64,000 bases of DNA from Amycolatopsis nivea. Its GTDB lineage: Bacteria > Actinomycetota > Actinomycetes > Mycobacteriales > Pseudonocardiaceae. The stretch spans positions 62,267 to 126,266 of the forward strand of contig NZ_SDLT01000020.1 in the NCBI RefSeq assembly GCF_004522235.1. Reading direction: 5' to 3'. The translations under genes were made by a program, and so were the position numbers. The notes under the pieces are model-generated. The model worked only from the letters and a program-made list of their open reading frames with translations, was not told where the DNA came from and did not search any database. Positions 43,621 to 52,125 of this stretch are shown here, piece by piece; within the stretch, counting starts at the first letter, position 1; each line of letters begins with the position of its first letter.

Positions 43621-44795
43621 CGCGGCACCCTCGGCAGTTTCAGTCCGGCGGAGGCGATCAGTTCGCGCTGGATCTCGCTGACGCCTCCGCCGAACGTCAG
43701 CACCAGGTTCCGTTTCGCCAGCACGTCGAGCCATTCGGCGAGTTCCGCGGTGTCCGGGTCGGCGAGATCGCCGTGCCGCCCGACCAGTTCCTCCAGGAGC
43801 CTCCCGATCCGCTGGATTCGCTCGGAGGCGAACACCTTCGTCGCCGAAGCGTCGGCGATCTCGACCGACCCGTGCGCCGCTGCCGCCGCGACCTGCCAGT
43901 TCAGCAGTTCGTTGACCCGCGCGACCGCGAACGTCTCGGCCAGCACCGCGCGCACGTCCGGAAGGTCGAGCAACGCCGCGCCGTCCGGGGTCCGGCGCGC
44001 CGCCGCCCACGCCCACACCCGGTCGTGCAGGCCGCCGATGCGCCCGGCCGGGCCGAGCATCACGCGCTCGTGGTTGAGCTGCGTGGTGATCAGCCGCCAG
44101 CCGCGGTTTTCCTCTCCCACCAGCATGTTCGCCGGCACCCGGACGTCCTCGTAGAACGTCGCGTTGACGTGGTGCGCGCCGTCGCAGGTGATGATCGGCG
44201 TCCACGAATAGCCGGGATCGCGGGTGTCCACGATGAGGATCGAGATGCCCTTGTGCTTCGGCGCTTCCGGATCCGTGCGCACGGCGAGCCAGACGTAGTC
44301 CGCGTCGTGGCCGCCGGTGGTGAAGATTTTCTGGCCGTTGATCACGTAATCGTCGCCGTCGCGGACCGCGCGCGTGCGCAGCGAGGCGAGGTCCGTCCCG
44401 GCTTCCGGTTCGGTGTACCCGATGGCGAAATGCACTTCCCCGGCCAGGATTTTCGGCAGGAACAAGGCTTTCTGCTCCTCGGTGCCGAACGCCTGCAGCG
44501 TCGGCCCGACCGTCTGCAGCGTCACCGACGGCAACTGGACGTCCGCGCGGGCGGCCTCGTCGACGAAGATGTGCTGCTCGATCTCGCCGAAACCGCCGCC
44601 GCCGTACTCCTTGGGCCAGCCGACGCCGAGCTTCCCGTCGCGGCCCATCCGGCGCACGACGTCGCGGTACACCTGCCCGTGCCGCTCCCGCAGCAACGCG
44701 CGGCGCTCGTCGGCGGTCAGCAGGCCCGCGAAGTACTCGCGCAGCTGCGCCCGCAGTTCTTGTTGCGCGGCCGTCAGTTCGATGTGCATGCTCAT
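43617..44795 (-). CDS. chsE2: ChsE2 (FadE29), acyl-CoA dehydrogenase subunit
   Basis: A 392-residue acyl-CoA dehydrogenase subunit that works as an alpha2beta2 complex with ChsE1 on the C3 side-chain CoA ester. FAD/substrate segments are FAIGYTEPEAGTDLASLRTR near residue 124, GQKIFTTGGHDADYVWLAVR near 150 and NHERVMLGPAGR near 235. Homolog of Rv3543c. The start overlaps the chsE1 stop; an ATG two codons later is an alternative. Confidence 0.94.
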   Translation of the reverse strand: MSMHIELTAAQQELRAQLREYFAGLLTADERRALLRERHGQVYRDVVRRMGRDGKLGVGWPKEYGGGGFGEIEQHIFVDEAARADVQLPSVTLQTVGPTLQAFGTEEQKALFLPKILAGEVHFAIGYTEPEAGTDLASLRTRAVRDGDDYVINGQKIFTTGGHDADYVWLAVRTDPEAPKHKGISILIVDTRDPGYSWTPIITCDGAHHVNATFYEDVRVPANMLVGEENRGWRLITTQLNHERVMLGPAGRIGGLHDRVWAWAAARRTPDGAALLDLPDVRAVLAETFAVARVNELLNWQVAAAAAHGSVEIADASATKVFASERIQRIGRLLEELVGRHGDLADPDTAELAEWLDVLAKRNLVLTFGGGVSEIQRELIASAGLKLPRVPR

Positions 44796-45859
44796 CCCGC
44801 CACTCGTTCGCCCAGCCGGCCGAGCCGGTGCGCCGCTCCCCCGACCGCGCGGCCGAGGTCCTTCACCGCCGACGAATACCGATGCAGCGGATAAGTGCGG
44901 TCAACGCCGACGCCGCCGTGCAAGTGATGACAGATCGCGAGCGCGGACGGCGCTTCCTCGGTCAGCCAGTACGCCGCGATGTCCAGCTCGGTGTCCGCGT
45001 CCAATCCGGACGCCAGCCGCCACACCGCCGACACCGCGGCCAGATGCACGGTGCGGGAAGCGACGTAGACGTCCGCGATTTGCTGGGCCACCGCTTGGAA
45101 AGTCGCCAGCGGACGGCCGAATTGCGTGCGCTCGCCGACATGCTGGGCAGTTAACGCCAGCGCTCCGGCAAGCAGTCCGTCGCCGAGCGCGAGCGCTCCC
45201 GCCAACGCGTAGCGGTGCAGCGTCTGCAACGCATGCCCTGCCGTGAGGTCACGCAAGAAATCCGCTTCGCTCACCCGCGCGCCGTCGAACCGCACGGTGT
45301 ACTCCGGCGTGCCAGTCGCGTTGTACGCAGGCAGGACTTCGACCCCGTCAGCGCGCGGATCCACCAACGCGACGCCGGTGCCTCCCGGCAACGCGATCGG
45401 CGTGAGAATCCGCTCCGCTTCCGCGGCGTACGGCACGTGCGTTTTGACGCCGGTCACCGCCCATGCGCCGTCCGCCGCCGCACCGCTGGTCCCGGGGATG
45501 GAGGTCAGCGGTGCGGACGGCTCGTGCAAGGCAGCAGTGAGAATGGTCTCCCCCGCCGCCGCGGGCGGCAGGAACTCAGCGCGCTGCGCCGGGGTGCCGA
45601 GCGCCTCGATCGGCAGGATCCCGAGCGCCAGCACGGCGTACGCGGGCACCGCCGCCGCGGCCCGGCCCACCTCGGTGAGCACGGGGGCCACGTGGTCGAC
45701 GCCGAGCCCGTCACCCCCGAGGTCGGCGGGCAGGGGCAGCGCGAGCAGGCCCGCGTCGGCCAGCGCTCGCCACTGGTCCGCGGGCTCGTCGGCCTTCCCG
45801 AGCACTTGCGCGGCGAGCGAGGTGATCTCGCTCTGCGTATCGTCGGGGGTGAAGTCCAC
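44792..45859 (-). CDS. chsE1: ChsE1 (FadE28), acyl-CoA dehydrogenase subunit
   Basis: A 355-residue partner of ChsE2, with the shorter, more divergent sequence usual for this subunit. Segments are ADLGGDGLGVDHVAPVLTEV near residue 43, QFGRPLATFQAVAQQIADVY near 250 and CHHLHGGVGVDRTYPLHRYS near 315. GTG at 45859 follows GGAGGGAG, with the KstR box 22 bases upstream; the frame to 46000 crosses the operator and was rejected. First gene of the operon. In M. tuberculosis cyp125 precedes this gene; here it is 30 kb away. Confidence 0.93.
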   Translation of the reverse strand: MDFTPDDTQSEITSLAAQVLGKADEPADQWRALADAGLLALPLPADLGGDGLGVDHVAPVLTEVGRAAAAVPAYAVLALGILPIEALGTPAQRAEFLPPAAAGETILTAALHEPSAPLTSIPGTSGAAADGAWAVTGVKTHVPYAAEAERILTPIALPGGTGVALVDPRADGVEVLPAYNATGTPEYTVRFDGARVSEADFLRDLTAGHALQTLHRYALAGALALGDGLLAGALALTAQHVGERTQFGRPLATFQAVAQQIADVYVASRTVHLAAVSAVWRLASGLDADTELDIAAYWLTEEAPSALAICHHLHGGVGVDRTYPLHRYSSAVKDLGRAVGGAAHRLGRLGERVAG

Positions 45860-45880
45860 TCCGGTCTCCCTCCACCTAGG

Positions 45881-45894
45881 TGGAACACGTTCTA
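45881..45894. promoter_or_regulatory. KstR box upstream of chsE1 (exact match)
   Basis: TGGAACACGTTCTA fits the consensus at every fixed position. It lies 22 bases before chsE1 and 92 bases before the divergent hydrolase start. Confidence 0.83.
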
Positions 45895-45985
45895 TTTTTA
45901 GCCGGAATGGGCTGGCTCGGCAACCCCCGGGACCGGGGCCCGAGCGGTGGATCGACCGCGAAGCGGAGAGGGGCGGCACGCCGAC

Positions 45986-46927
45986 GTGGGTGCGGAACAA
46001 GTTCTCAAATCAGCGCTGGGCGACGTCGGCTGGCAAGCAACGCGGAAACTCGCGACCATCCCGCCCACCGCGGGCGTGCCCGACCCGAAGCCGCTGTCCC
46101 TGCCCGGCCGCGGCCAAACCGTCGTGGTCGACGTCGGCCCCCGGCACGCGCCCGCGGTGCTCCTGCTGCATTCGGTCGCCTGCACCGGGCTGCTCACCTG
46201 GTACCCCGTGCTGAAGCGGCTGTCGGCGAACCACCGGGTGGTGGTGTTCGACCAGCGCTGGCACGGCCAGGGCATCCGCTCGCACGACTTCAGCCTCGAG
46301 GACTGCGCGGACGACGTGGTCGCGGTCGCGGACGCGCTGGGCATCGACGAGTTCATGGTCGCGGGCTACTCGATGGGCGGCATGGTCGGCCAGCTGACCG
46401 CCCACCGCTATCCCGACCGCGTCACCGGCCTCGTCCTGTGCTCGACGGCGAGCAACTTCCGCCGCGGCGTCCGGCAACGCGTGGCGCTCGACCTGTTCGG
46501 CCGCACCCTGCACCTGCTGCGCGACCAGGCCCGCATCGGCCTGGTCCCCGGCGAACCCCGCCGCGAACGCCTCGCCCGGTTGGAGGACCACCGGTGGGCG
46601 CTGGAGGAATTCCGCTCGACGAGCCCGTGGGCGATCGCGGTCGCGCTGGACGAGATCGGCCGCTTCGACTCGACGCCGTGGCTGCACACCCTGACCCTGC
46701 CGACGGCGGTCGTGGTGACCTCGCGGGACGGGTTCATCGCGCCCGCGCATCAGCGGAGCCTGGCGCGCAGGATTCCCGGGGCGGCGACGTACGAGATCCC
46801 GGCGGGGCATACCGCGTGCGTGTTCGCGGCGGACCAGTTCGTGGCGGCGTTGATGGCGGCGTGCACCTCGGTGCAGGCGGCGATCGGCGGACAGGAACGG
46901 GCGGCGGAGATCGCGGACTCGGCCTAG
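45986..46927 (+). CDS. alpha/beta hydrolase, divergent from chsE1
   Basis: A 313-residue alpha/beta hydrolase. The oxyanion loop LLLHSVACTGLLTWYPVL is near residue 62, the nucleophile elbow VAGYSMGGMVGQLTAHRYPD (Ser near 132) follows, and the late His is in IPAGHTACVF near 280. GTG at 45986 fits homolog length; GTG at 45947 is the alternative. It faces the chsE1 KstR box, so a sterol-ester hydrolase is an attractive idea but unproven. The stop overlaps the convergent oxidase gene by 3 bases. Confidence 0.82.
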   Translation: MGAEQVLKSALGDVGWQATRKLATIPPTAGVPDPKPLSLPGRGQTVVVDVGPRHAPAVLLLHSVACTGLLTWYPVLKRLSANHRVVVFDQRWHGQGIRSHDFSLEDCADDVVAVADALGIDEFMVAGYSMGGMVGQLTAHRYPDRVTGLVLCSTASNFRRGVRQRVALDLFGRTLHLLRDQARIGLVPGEPRRERLARLEDHRWALEEFRSTSPWAIAVALDEIGRFDSTPWLHTLTLPTAVVVTSRDGFIAPAHQRSLARRIPGAATYEIPAGHTACVFAADQFVAALMAACTSVQAAIGGQERAAEIADSA

Positions 46928-48294
46928 GAGTTCCCGCGCCTGCCGCGACGGCGCGCTCGCGTCCGCCGGGCCAGTGTCTTGCTGCCGTTGAAGAAGTCGT
47001 TGAGCCGGTCGAGTCCCCAGATGGCCCGGAGGACGAACGGCTGCATCAGCAGCGCCATCGACGGCGAATACTTCGCGGCGTCCGACCAGATGCCGGCGAG
47101 GTCGTCCGACATCTCGCCGTCGACGATGTAGTCGGCGAGCTGGTGGGCCACGTACGGCACCTGACAGAGGCCGTGGCCGTTGCAGGCCATCGAGTAGAAG
47201 ACGTTGTCACCCACCTGCCCGGCGACCGCCAGCCAGTCCGGGCTGATGCCGATCCACCCGCCCCAGGCCCGCTCGATGGCCACGTCGGACAGCGACGGGA
47301 ACCGGCGCGCCAGATCCTTCCCCATGTCCTGCACGACGCGCGGGTCCGGGACCCGGTCGGGGAGCGGGTAGGTCTGGCCTCGCTGCGCTTGGCGGACCCC
47401 GCAGACGATGGTGTTGCGCTCGGTGAGCCGGTAGTGGGTCATCAGCTGGTGCTGGGTGATGATGCCGGATCGGCTCGTCCAGTCCAGCTCGGCGAGCCGC
47501 TCCGGCGCGATGGGTTCCGACTCGGTCTCGATGACGTACAGCGGGGTCGCGAGGTGCTTGGGCGTGATGTCCCACTCGCCGCCGTAGACGCTGGTCGCGA
47601 GCACCACCTTGTCGGCCCGCACGGTGCCGTGCGGTGTCGTGATCTCGACAACGCGGCCGGTCCGCCGGACGTCGCTCACCCGCGACTGCTCGAAGACCTT
47701 GGCCGACGAGGCGAGCAGCGCGCGGCGCACCCCGCGGGCGAGCTTGCCCGGGTTCAGCATCCCGCCGATGGATTCCCGCATCCCGCCCACGAAGCCGGCG
47801 GGGAGGCCGAGTTCCTCCCGGCTGCCGACGGTCCCCTGCCCGCCGAAGGCGCGCAGGACCGCCGCCTGAGTGCGCACCCGGAGCATCATGAGGGGCGAGA
47901 CCGCACCCCACACCAGGCCGTTCGGCACGTAGTCGCAGTCGATGGCGTGCGTCTTGATGAGGTCTTCCACGTAGTGGCCCGCGTGCTCCGCCAGCTTGAC
48001 CATGACCGGCATCTTCTTCGGGGACTGGACGCTGAGCATCCGCAGGTCGCCGCCCGGAGCACCGGCGATCTGACCGCCGTTGCGCGAGGCCGAGCCGTAG
48101 CCGCAGAACTCGGCCTCCAGCAGGACCACGTCCTGGTCGCGCTCCGCGAGGCGCAGCGCGGCAGCCATGCCGCCCATGCCGCCGCCGATGACCGCGATGT
48201 CGCAGGTGAGATCACCGTCCAGCGCGGGCCGCACGTCGTCCGGCCGGTCGATCCAGCCGCTGAAGTTGCTGTATTTCGTGCCGTCGGTCTTCAT
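46924..48294 (-). CDS. FAD-dependent oxidoreductase (DAO family)
   Basis: A 456-residue D-amino-acid-oxidase-like flavoprotein. It has IAVIGGGMGGMAAALRLAER near residue 33, EAEFCGYGSASRNGGQIAG near 60 (the SxRNGGQ motif of PuuB/glycine oxidase-like enzymes), and a C-terminal FYSMACNGHGLCQVPY FAD loop. It probably oxidises an amine, for example a polyamine derivative. A basic C-terminal tail (RRTRARRRGRRG) is unusual. The ATG follows AGAAGGAAA. The 250 bases upstream contain a 15-bp palindrome at 48430. Confidence 0.86.
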   Translation of the reverse strand: MKTDGTKYSNFSGWIDRPDDVRPALDGDLTCDIAVIGGGMGGMAAALRLAERDQDVVLLEAEFCGYGSASRNGGQIAGAPGGDLRMLSVQSPKKMPVMVKLAEHAGHYVEDLIKTHAIDCDYVPNGLVWGAVSPLMMLRVRTQAAVLRAFGGQGTVGSREELGLPAGFVGGMRESIGGMLNPGKLARGVRRALLASSAKVFEQSRVSDVRRTGRVVEITTPHGTVRADKVVLATSVYGGEWDITPKHLATPLYVIETESEPIAPERLAELDWTSRSGIITQHQLMTHYRLTERNTIVCGVRQAQRGQTYPLPDRVPDPRVVQDMGKDLARRFPSLSDVAIERAWGGWIGISPDWLAVAGQVGDNVFYSMACNGHGLCQVPYVAHQLADYIVDGEMSDDLAGIWSDAAKYSPSMALLMQPFVLRAIWGLDRLNDFFNGSKTLARRTRARRRGRRGNS

Positions 48295-48429
48295 GCTGTC
48301 CCGATTTCCTTCTGGGGGCCTGTGCCGCTTCGTGCTCCGAGCCAAGGCGTGGGCGGTTGCCTCGTGCCTCATTGTCGACAGCCACGGCCGCGGTGAAAAC
48401 GACACTGCGCACCGGCTTCCGCTGGGCGC

Positions 48430-48444
48430 AGTGCACTGTGCACT
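48430..48444. promoter_or_regulatory. short palindrome upstream of the DAO-family gene
   Basis: AGTGCA-CTG-TGCACT lies 136 bases before the oxidoreductase ATG. It could be a regulator site; no regulator gene is adjacent. Confidence 0.35.
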
Positions 48445-48491
48445 CATCGCCTACCCGCGGAACTTCGGTCCCAGGTGTCCACAGTGGACTA

Positions 48492-48517
48492 CGCACGACG
48501 GCGGACACCGTCGTGCG
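48492..48517 (-). terminator. hairpin after the WS/DGAT gene
   Basis: CGCACGACGG (48492-48501) pairs perfectly with CCGTCGTGCG (48508-48517) around a 6-base loop, 27 bases beyond the WS/DGAT stop. No U-run follows, as is common in high-GC actinomycetes. Confidence 0.6.
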
Positions 48518-48544
48518 AAAGCGTCGGCATTCCGCGCCTCGCGA

Positions 48545-49939
48545 TCAGACCGGCGCGGCCTTGCTCAGCTCGTCCATCGCCTCCGGCAACGCGTCCGCCA
48601 GCGGCCACAGGTCCTTCACCAATTCCTTGGCCCCCAACAACCCGACGCCGACCTTGCCGTCGTTCGACAGCACCGTGATGTTGAGCCCCGCCCCGTGGAA
48701 CACCGGCCCCAGCGGGTACAGCCCGGTGATCCGCGCGCCCAGCAAATACAGCGGCATCGGCGGCCCGGGCACATTCGAGATGATCAGGTTGTGCACCACC
48801 GGATGCCGTTCGGCCAGCCGCAGCGCCGAATACGCGCGCACGCCGAGCCCGAAGACCGTCGCCGGGGAGAACTGGGCCCAGTCGGCGAGCATGTCGGCGT
48901 CGATGTCGTAATGGTGGTCCTTCGCCCGCCGGTTCGCCTCGGCCAGGAAGAACACCCGCGCTGCCGGGTCGGGCAAATGCGTGGGCAGCGAAGCGAAAAA
49001 GGCCGAAACCCGGTTGCTGCCGCGATCGCGTTCCGTGCGTTCGTGCACCGACACCGGAACCGTCGCCACCAGCGGGTCGCCCGGCAGTTCGCCGCGGCCG
49101 AGCAGGAATTGCCGCAGGGCACCGGAAACCAGCGCCAGCACCACGTCGTTTACGGTGACACCGAAAGCGTCCTTCACCTGCTTCACCGCGTCGAGGTCCA
49201 GCTGCGCGAACGCGACCGAACGGTGGCCGGTGATGGTGCCGTTCAGCGAGGTCCGCGGCGCGGTGAAAGGCACCGGCATTCCCTTGCCGCGCACAGTTTT
49301 CATCGCCCACTTCGGCACCAGACCCAGCAGCTCGGGCAGCAGCCGGGCGATCTCGAACGGCCGGTGCAGCAGCGAATCGGCGCTCTCGCGCAGCAGCCGC
49401 AACCGGGTGGGGAGACCGTCGTTCTCGCGCTCGCCGTCGGGCAGCTCCGGCAGCGGCGCGTCGGGTTCGAGACCGGCGAGGTAGCCGATCAGGCTGGCCC
49501 CGCCGACGCCGTCGACGCTCGCGTGGTGCATTTTCAGCAGCACCGCCAGCCGCCCGTCCGACAGGCCCTCGATCACGTAGCACTGCCACAGCGGATGCGC
49601 GCGGTCGAGCCGCTGCCCGGCGATGTGCGCGCACATCTCGGCGAGCTCGCGGTCGTCGCCCGGCGCGGGCAGGCCGATGCGGTGCACGTGGTTGTCGAGG
49701 TCGAAATCCTCGTCCTCGACCCACACCGGATGGTTCAGGTTCCAGAGCGGATTGTGGAGTTTGCGGCGGAACGCCGGGATCACCGCGACGCGTTCGGCGA
49801 GGCGGCGCTTGAACTCGGGGAACGCGTAGCCGCCGGGCATGGTCGAACCGTCGAGGGTGAGCAGGCCGCAGACGTGCAGGACCTGCGAGGGCGTCTCCAG
49901 GTAGAGGAAGCTCGCGTCCAGCCCGCTCAGTCGCTGCAT
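48545..49939 (-). CDS. wax ester synthase/diacylglycerol acyltransferase (WS/DGAT)
   Basis: A 464-residue acyltransferase that makes triacylglycerol or wax esters from acyl-CoA. The active-site motif is MHHASVDG (His138, His139, Asp143, Gly144), with PLWQCYVIEGL before it and the C-terminal domain SNVPGPPMPLYLLGARI near 390. The start MQRLSGLDASFLYLETP is typical. It could store acyl units produced by sterol breakdown; no KstR box is present. It is divergent from the lipase gene at 49999. Confidence 0.92.
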   Translation of the reverse strand: MQRLSGLDASFLYLETPSQVLHVCGLLTLDGSTMPGGYAFPEFKRRLAERVAVIPAFRRKLHNPLWNLNHPVWVEDEDFDLDNHVHRIGLPAPGDDRELAEMCAHIAGQRLDRAHPLWQCYVIEGLSDGRLAVLLKMHHASVDGVGGASLIGYLAGLEPDAPLPELPDGERENDGLPTRLRLLRESADSLLHRPFEIARLLPELLGLVPKWAMKTVRGKGMPVPFTAPRTSLNGTITGHRSVAFAQLDLDAVKQVKDAFGVTVNDVVLALVSGALRQFLLGRGELPGDPLVATVPVSVHERTERDRGSNRVSAFFASLPTHLPDPAARVFFLAEANRRAKDHHYDIDADMLADWAQFSPATVFGLGVRAYSALRLAERHPVVHNLIISNVPGPPMPLYLLGARITGLYPLGPVFHGAGLNITVLSNDGKVGVGLLGAKELVKDLWPLADALPEAMDELSKAAPV

Positions 49940-49998
49940 GTCTTCCAGCGTAAGGCAGAACCCTGGCGACGGCGCTCGGCGGAGGTAGCATCGGGCAG

Positions 49999-51237
49999 GT
50001 GAAACCGGACTTCGTGACCCGCCGGGCGGCGCAGCTCGGTCTCGCCGCGCTCGCCCTGCGGCCGCCGAAACCGCGACCGACCTCGATCCCGGTGTTCTTC
50101 GCCGGCTGGCTCACCGGCGAACTCGCGCCGCACCTGCTCGCGCTCACCGCGGCCGACACCGTGCAGCACGTCGCGCGCCACGGGGTGCGCCGCCCGAGCG
50201 ACCGGATCGGGCTGGCGCTGGCCGGGCTGTCCGCGGCCGGTTTCGCGTCGCTTATCGGGACCTCGCTGAAAGCGCGCCTCGAGGTCGAGGCCGCGCTCGT
50301 CGAAGCGCTCGGCGAGGACTACCGGGACAGCCTGGAGAACCCTTCGGACTTCTCGACGCCGTGGGGACGCCTGCTGATGCCGTTCCGGATGCACGAGCCG
50401 GACGTCGTGCGCGACCGGAACGTCGCGTACGCCCCGGGCGGCAAACGGTTCCTGCTGGACGTCTATCGTCCGCGCGAAACCGTCCGCGACGCCCCGGTGC
50501 TGCTGCAGATCCACGGCGGCGCGTGGACGATCGGCAACAAGGAACAGCAGGGCCTGCCGCTGATGCGCCACCTCGCCCGCCGCGGCTGGGTCTGCGTCGC
50601 GATCAACTACCCGCTCTCCCCCGCCTCGCGCTGGCCGGCGCACATCGTGGCGGCCAAGCAAGCGCTCGCCTGGATTCGCGAACACATCGCCGAGTACGGC
50701 GGCGACCCGCGCTTCGTCGCGGTGACCGGCGGTTCGGCGGGCGGGCACCTGGCCGCGCTGCTCGCGCTGACCCAGAACGATCCGGCGCTGCAGCCCGGGT
50801 TCGAGGAGGCGGACACGAGCGTGCAGGCCTGCGTGCCGCACTACGGCGTGTACGACATCGCCGCGTCGACCGGCGAGGAGGAAAGCCGGTACCGCCTGGA
50901 AAGCCTGATGGCGCGCCGGGTGTTCGCGCCGGAGCACCGGCTGGACGACTACCTCGCCGCGTCCCCGATGGACCGGATCGCCGAGGACGCACCGCCGTTC
51001 TTCGTGATCCACGGCAAGCACGATTCACTCGTCCCGGTCGCGGAGGCGCGGGAGTTCGTCGCCCGGTTGCGCGCTAAATCCGCCCACCCGGTGGCGTACG
51101 CGGAACTCGCGGGGGCGCAGCACGCGTTCGACGTGTTCCCGTCAATCCGCAGCGCCCACGTGGTGCGCGGGGTCGAACACTTCCTCGACTGGGCCCACGC
51201 TCAGGCGTTGACCCCGGTCAACGAGAAAAACTCCTGA
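49999..51237 (+). CDS. alpha/beta hydrolase-3 family esterase/lipase
   Basis: A 412-residue hormone-sensitive-lipase-like esterase. It has the HGGAW oxyanion motif at 172-176, Ser246 in VTGGSAGGHLAA, Asp342 in HGKHDSLVP and His375 in GAQHAFDVF. The N-terminal 130 residues include hydrophobic segments seen in mycobacterial LipC-type proteins. The GTG start is at 49999, 59 bases from the divergent WS/DGAT gene, a lipid-turnover pair. The last 41 codons lie in a 180-bp tandem duplication, so the tail of the gene is repeated downstream without a start. Confidence 0.88.
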   Translation: MKPDFVTRRAAQLGLAALALRPPKPRPTSIPVFFAGWLTGELAPHLLALTAADTVQHVARHGVRRPSDRIGLALAGLSAAGFASLIGTSLKARLEVEAALVEALGEDYRDSLENPSDFSTPWGRLLMPFRMHEPDVVRDRNVAYAPGGKRFLLDVYRPRETVRDAPVLLQIHGGAWTIGNKEQQGLPLMRHLARRGWVCVAINYPLSPASRWPAHIVAAKQALAWIREHIAEYGGDPRFVAVTGGSAGGHLAALLALTQNDPALQPGFEEADTSVQACVPHYGVYDIAASTGEEESRYRLESLMARRVFAPEHRLDDYLAASPMDRIAEDAPPFFVIHGKHDSLVPVAEAREFVARLRAKSAHPVAYAELAGAQHAFDVFPSIRSAHVVRGVEHFLDWAHAQALTPVNEKNS

Positions 51238-51473
51238 CGCGAGCGAGCGTCCTCACGCAGCGTGCCCATCCGCGTCGACGACCCCGTCGCGGAGGCGCAG
51301 CACGCGTTCGACGTGTTCCCCTCAATCCGCAGCGCCCACGTGGTGCGCGGCGTCGAACACTTCCTCGACTGGGCCCACGCTCAGGCGTTGACCCCGGTCA
51401 ACGAGAAAAACTCCTGACGCGACCGGGCGTCCTCACGCAGCGTGCCCATCAAAGTGGACGTCACCGTGGACGA
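51114..51473. repeat. 180-bp tandem duplication across the lipase and folE 3' ends
   Basis: Copy 1 is 51114-51293 and copy 2 is 51294-51473. The first 157 bases differ at four positions only (51141, 51171, 51243, 51246 versus +180); the last 23 bases are more diverged. Copy 1 holds the functional end of the lipase and a remnant of the folE end. Copy 2 holds the functional end of folE and a startless remnant of the lipase end. Confidence 0.9.
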
Positions 51474-51983
51474 GCCGGTCGCCTGCACGCCGCGCAGGGT
51501 CATGCACGTGTGTTCGGCCTCGATCACCACGCCGACGCCCTTCGGGGACAACTGGTCGCCGAGCCAGCCCGCGATTTGCTTCGTCAGCCGTTCCTGCACT
51601 TGCGGGCGGCACGCGAAATGCTCGACAACCCGCGCCAGCTTCGACAGTCCGAGGATCCGCTCGCCCGGCAGGTAGCCGACGTGCGCGACCCCGATGAACG
51701 GCAGCAGGTGGTGTTCGCAGACCGACCGGACCGGGATGTCGCGGGCCAGCACCAGTTCGTCGTAGCCCTCGTCGTTGGGGAACGTGGTGAGGTCGAACGC
51801 GCGCGGCGTGAACAGCTCGGCGTACGCGCGGGCCATCCGGCCGGGGGTGCCGCGCAGGCTCTCCGAGTCGAGGCTGATGCCGAGCGCGCGCAGGAAGTCC
51901 CCCGCCGCGTTTTCGGCCGCGGCCAGGTCGAAGCCGGGGACGGGCTCGTGGACGACGCGGAGGGCGGTTCCGGACGACTGCAT
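51381..51983 (-). CDS. folE: GTP cyclohydrolase I
   Basis: A 200-residue FolE that converts GTP to dihydroneopterin triphosphate for folate or pterins. Zinc ligands are Cys89 and His92 in VCEHHLLPFIG and Cys160 in AEHTCMTLRG; the catalytic region QVQERLTKQIA is present. ATG at 51983 is preferred to the longer frame at 52061. This is probably a second or stand-alone FolE, since no other folate genes are nearby. Its C-terminal codons are inside copy 2 of the tandem duplication and match copy 1 almost exactly. Confidence 0.92.
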   Translation of the reverse strand: MQSSGTALRVVHEPVPGFDLAAAENAAGDFLRALGISLDSESLRGTPGRMARAYAELFTPRAFDLTTFPNDEGYDELVLARDIPVRSVCEHHLLPFIGVAHVGYLPGERILGLSKLARVVEHFACRPQVQERLTKQIAGWLGDQLSPKGVGVVIEAEHTCMTLRGVQATGSSTVTSTLMGTLREDARSRQEFFSLTGVNA

Positions 51984-52125
51984 GGGCGATCCTCGGGCTT
52001 CAGGCGGCGACAGGACAGGGTTTCGCCGATAAATCTTTGTCTTATTGCCCGGCGGAGTCAATGTGACCAGGTGAACAAGCCAGGTGGAGGCTTCCGGGAA
52101 CCTCGCTGGGCGTTATCGTGGGTGT

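Noticed and set aside
51294..51417. Separate small gene made of the lipase C-terminal repeat
   Set aside because: It has no start codon of its own in a suitable place and is a duplication remnant.
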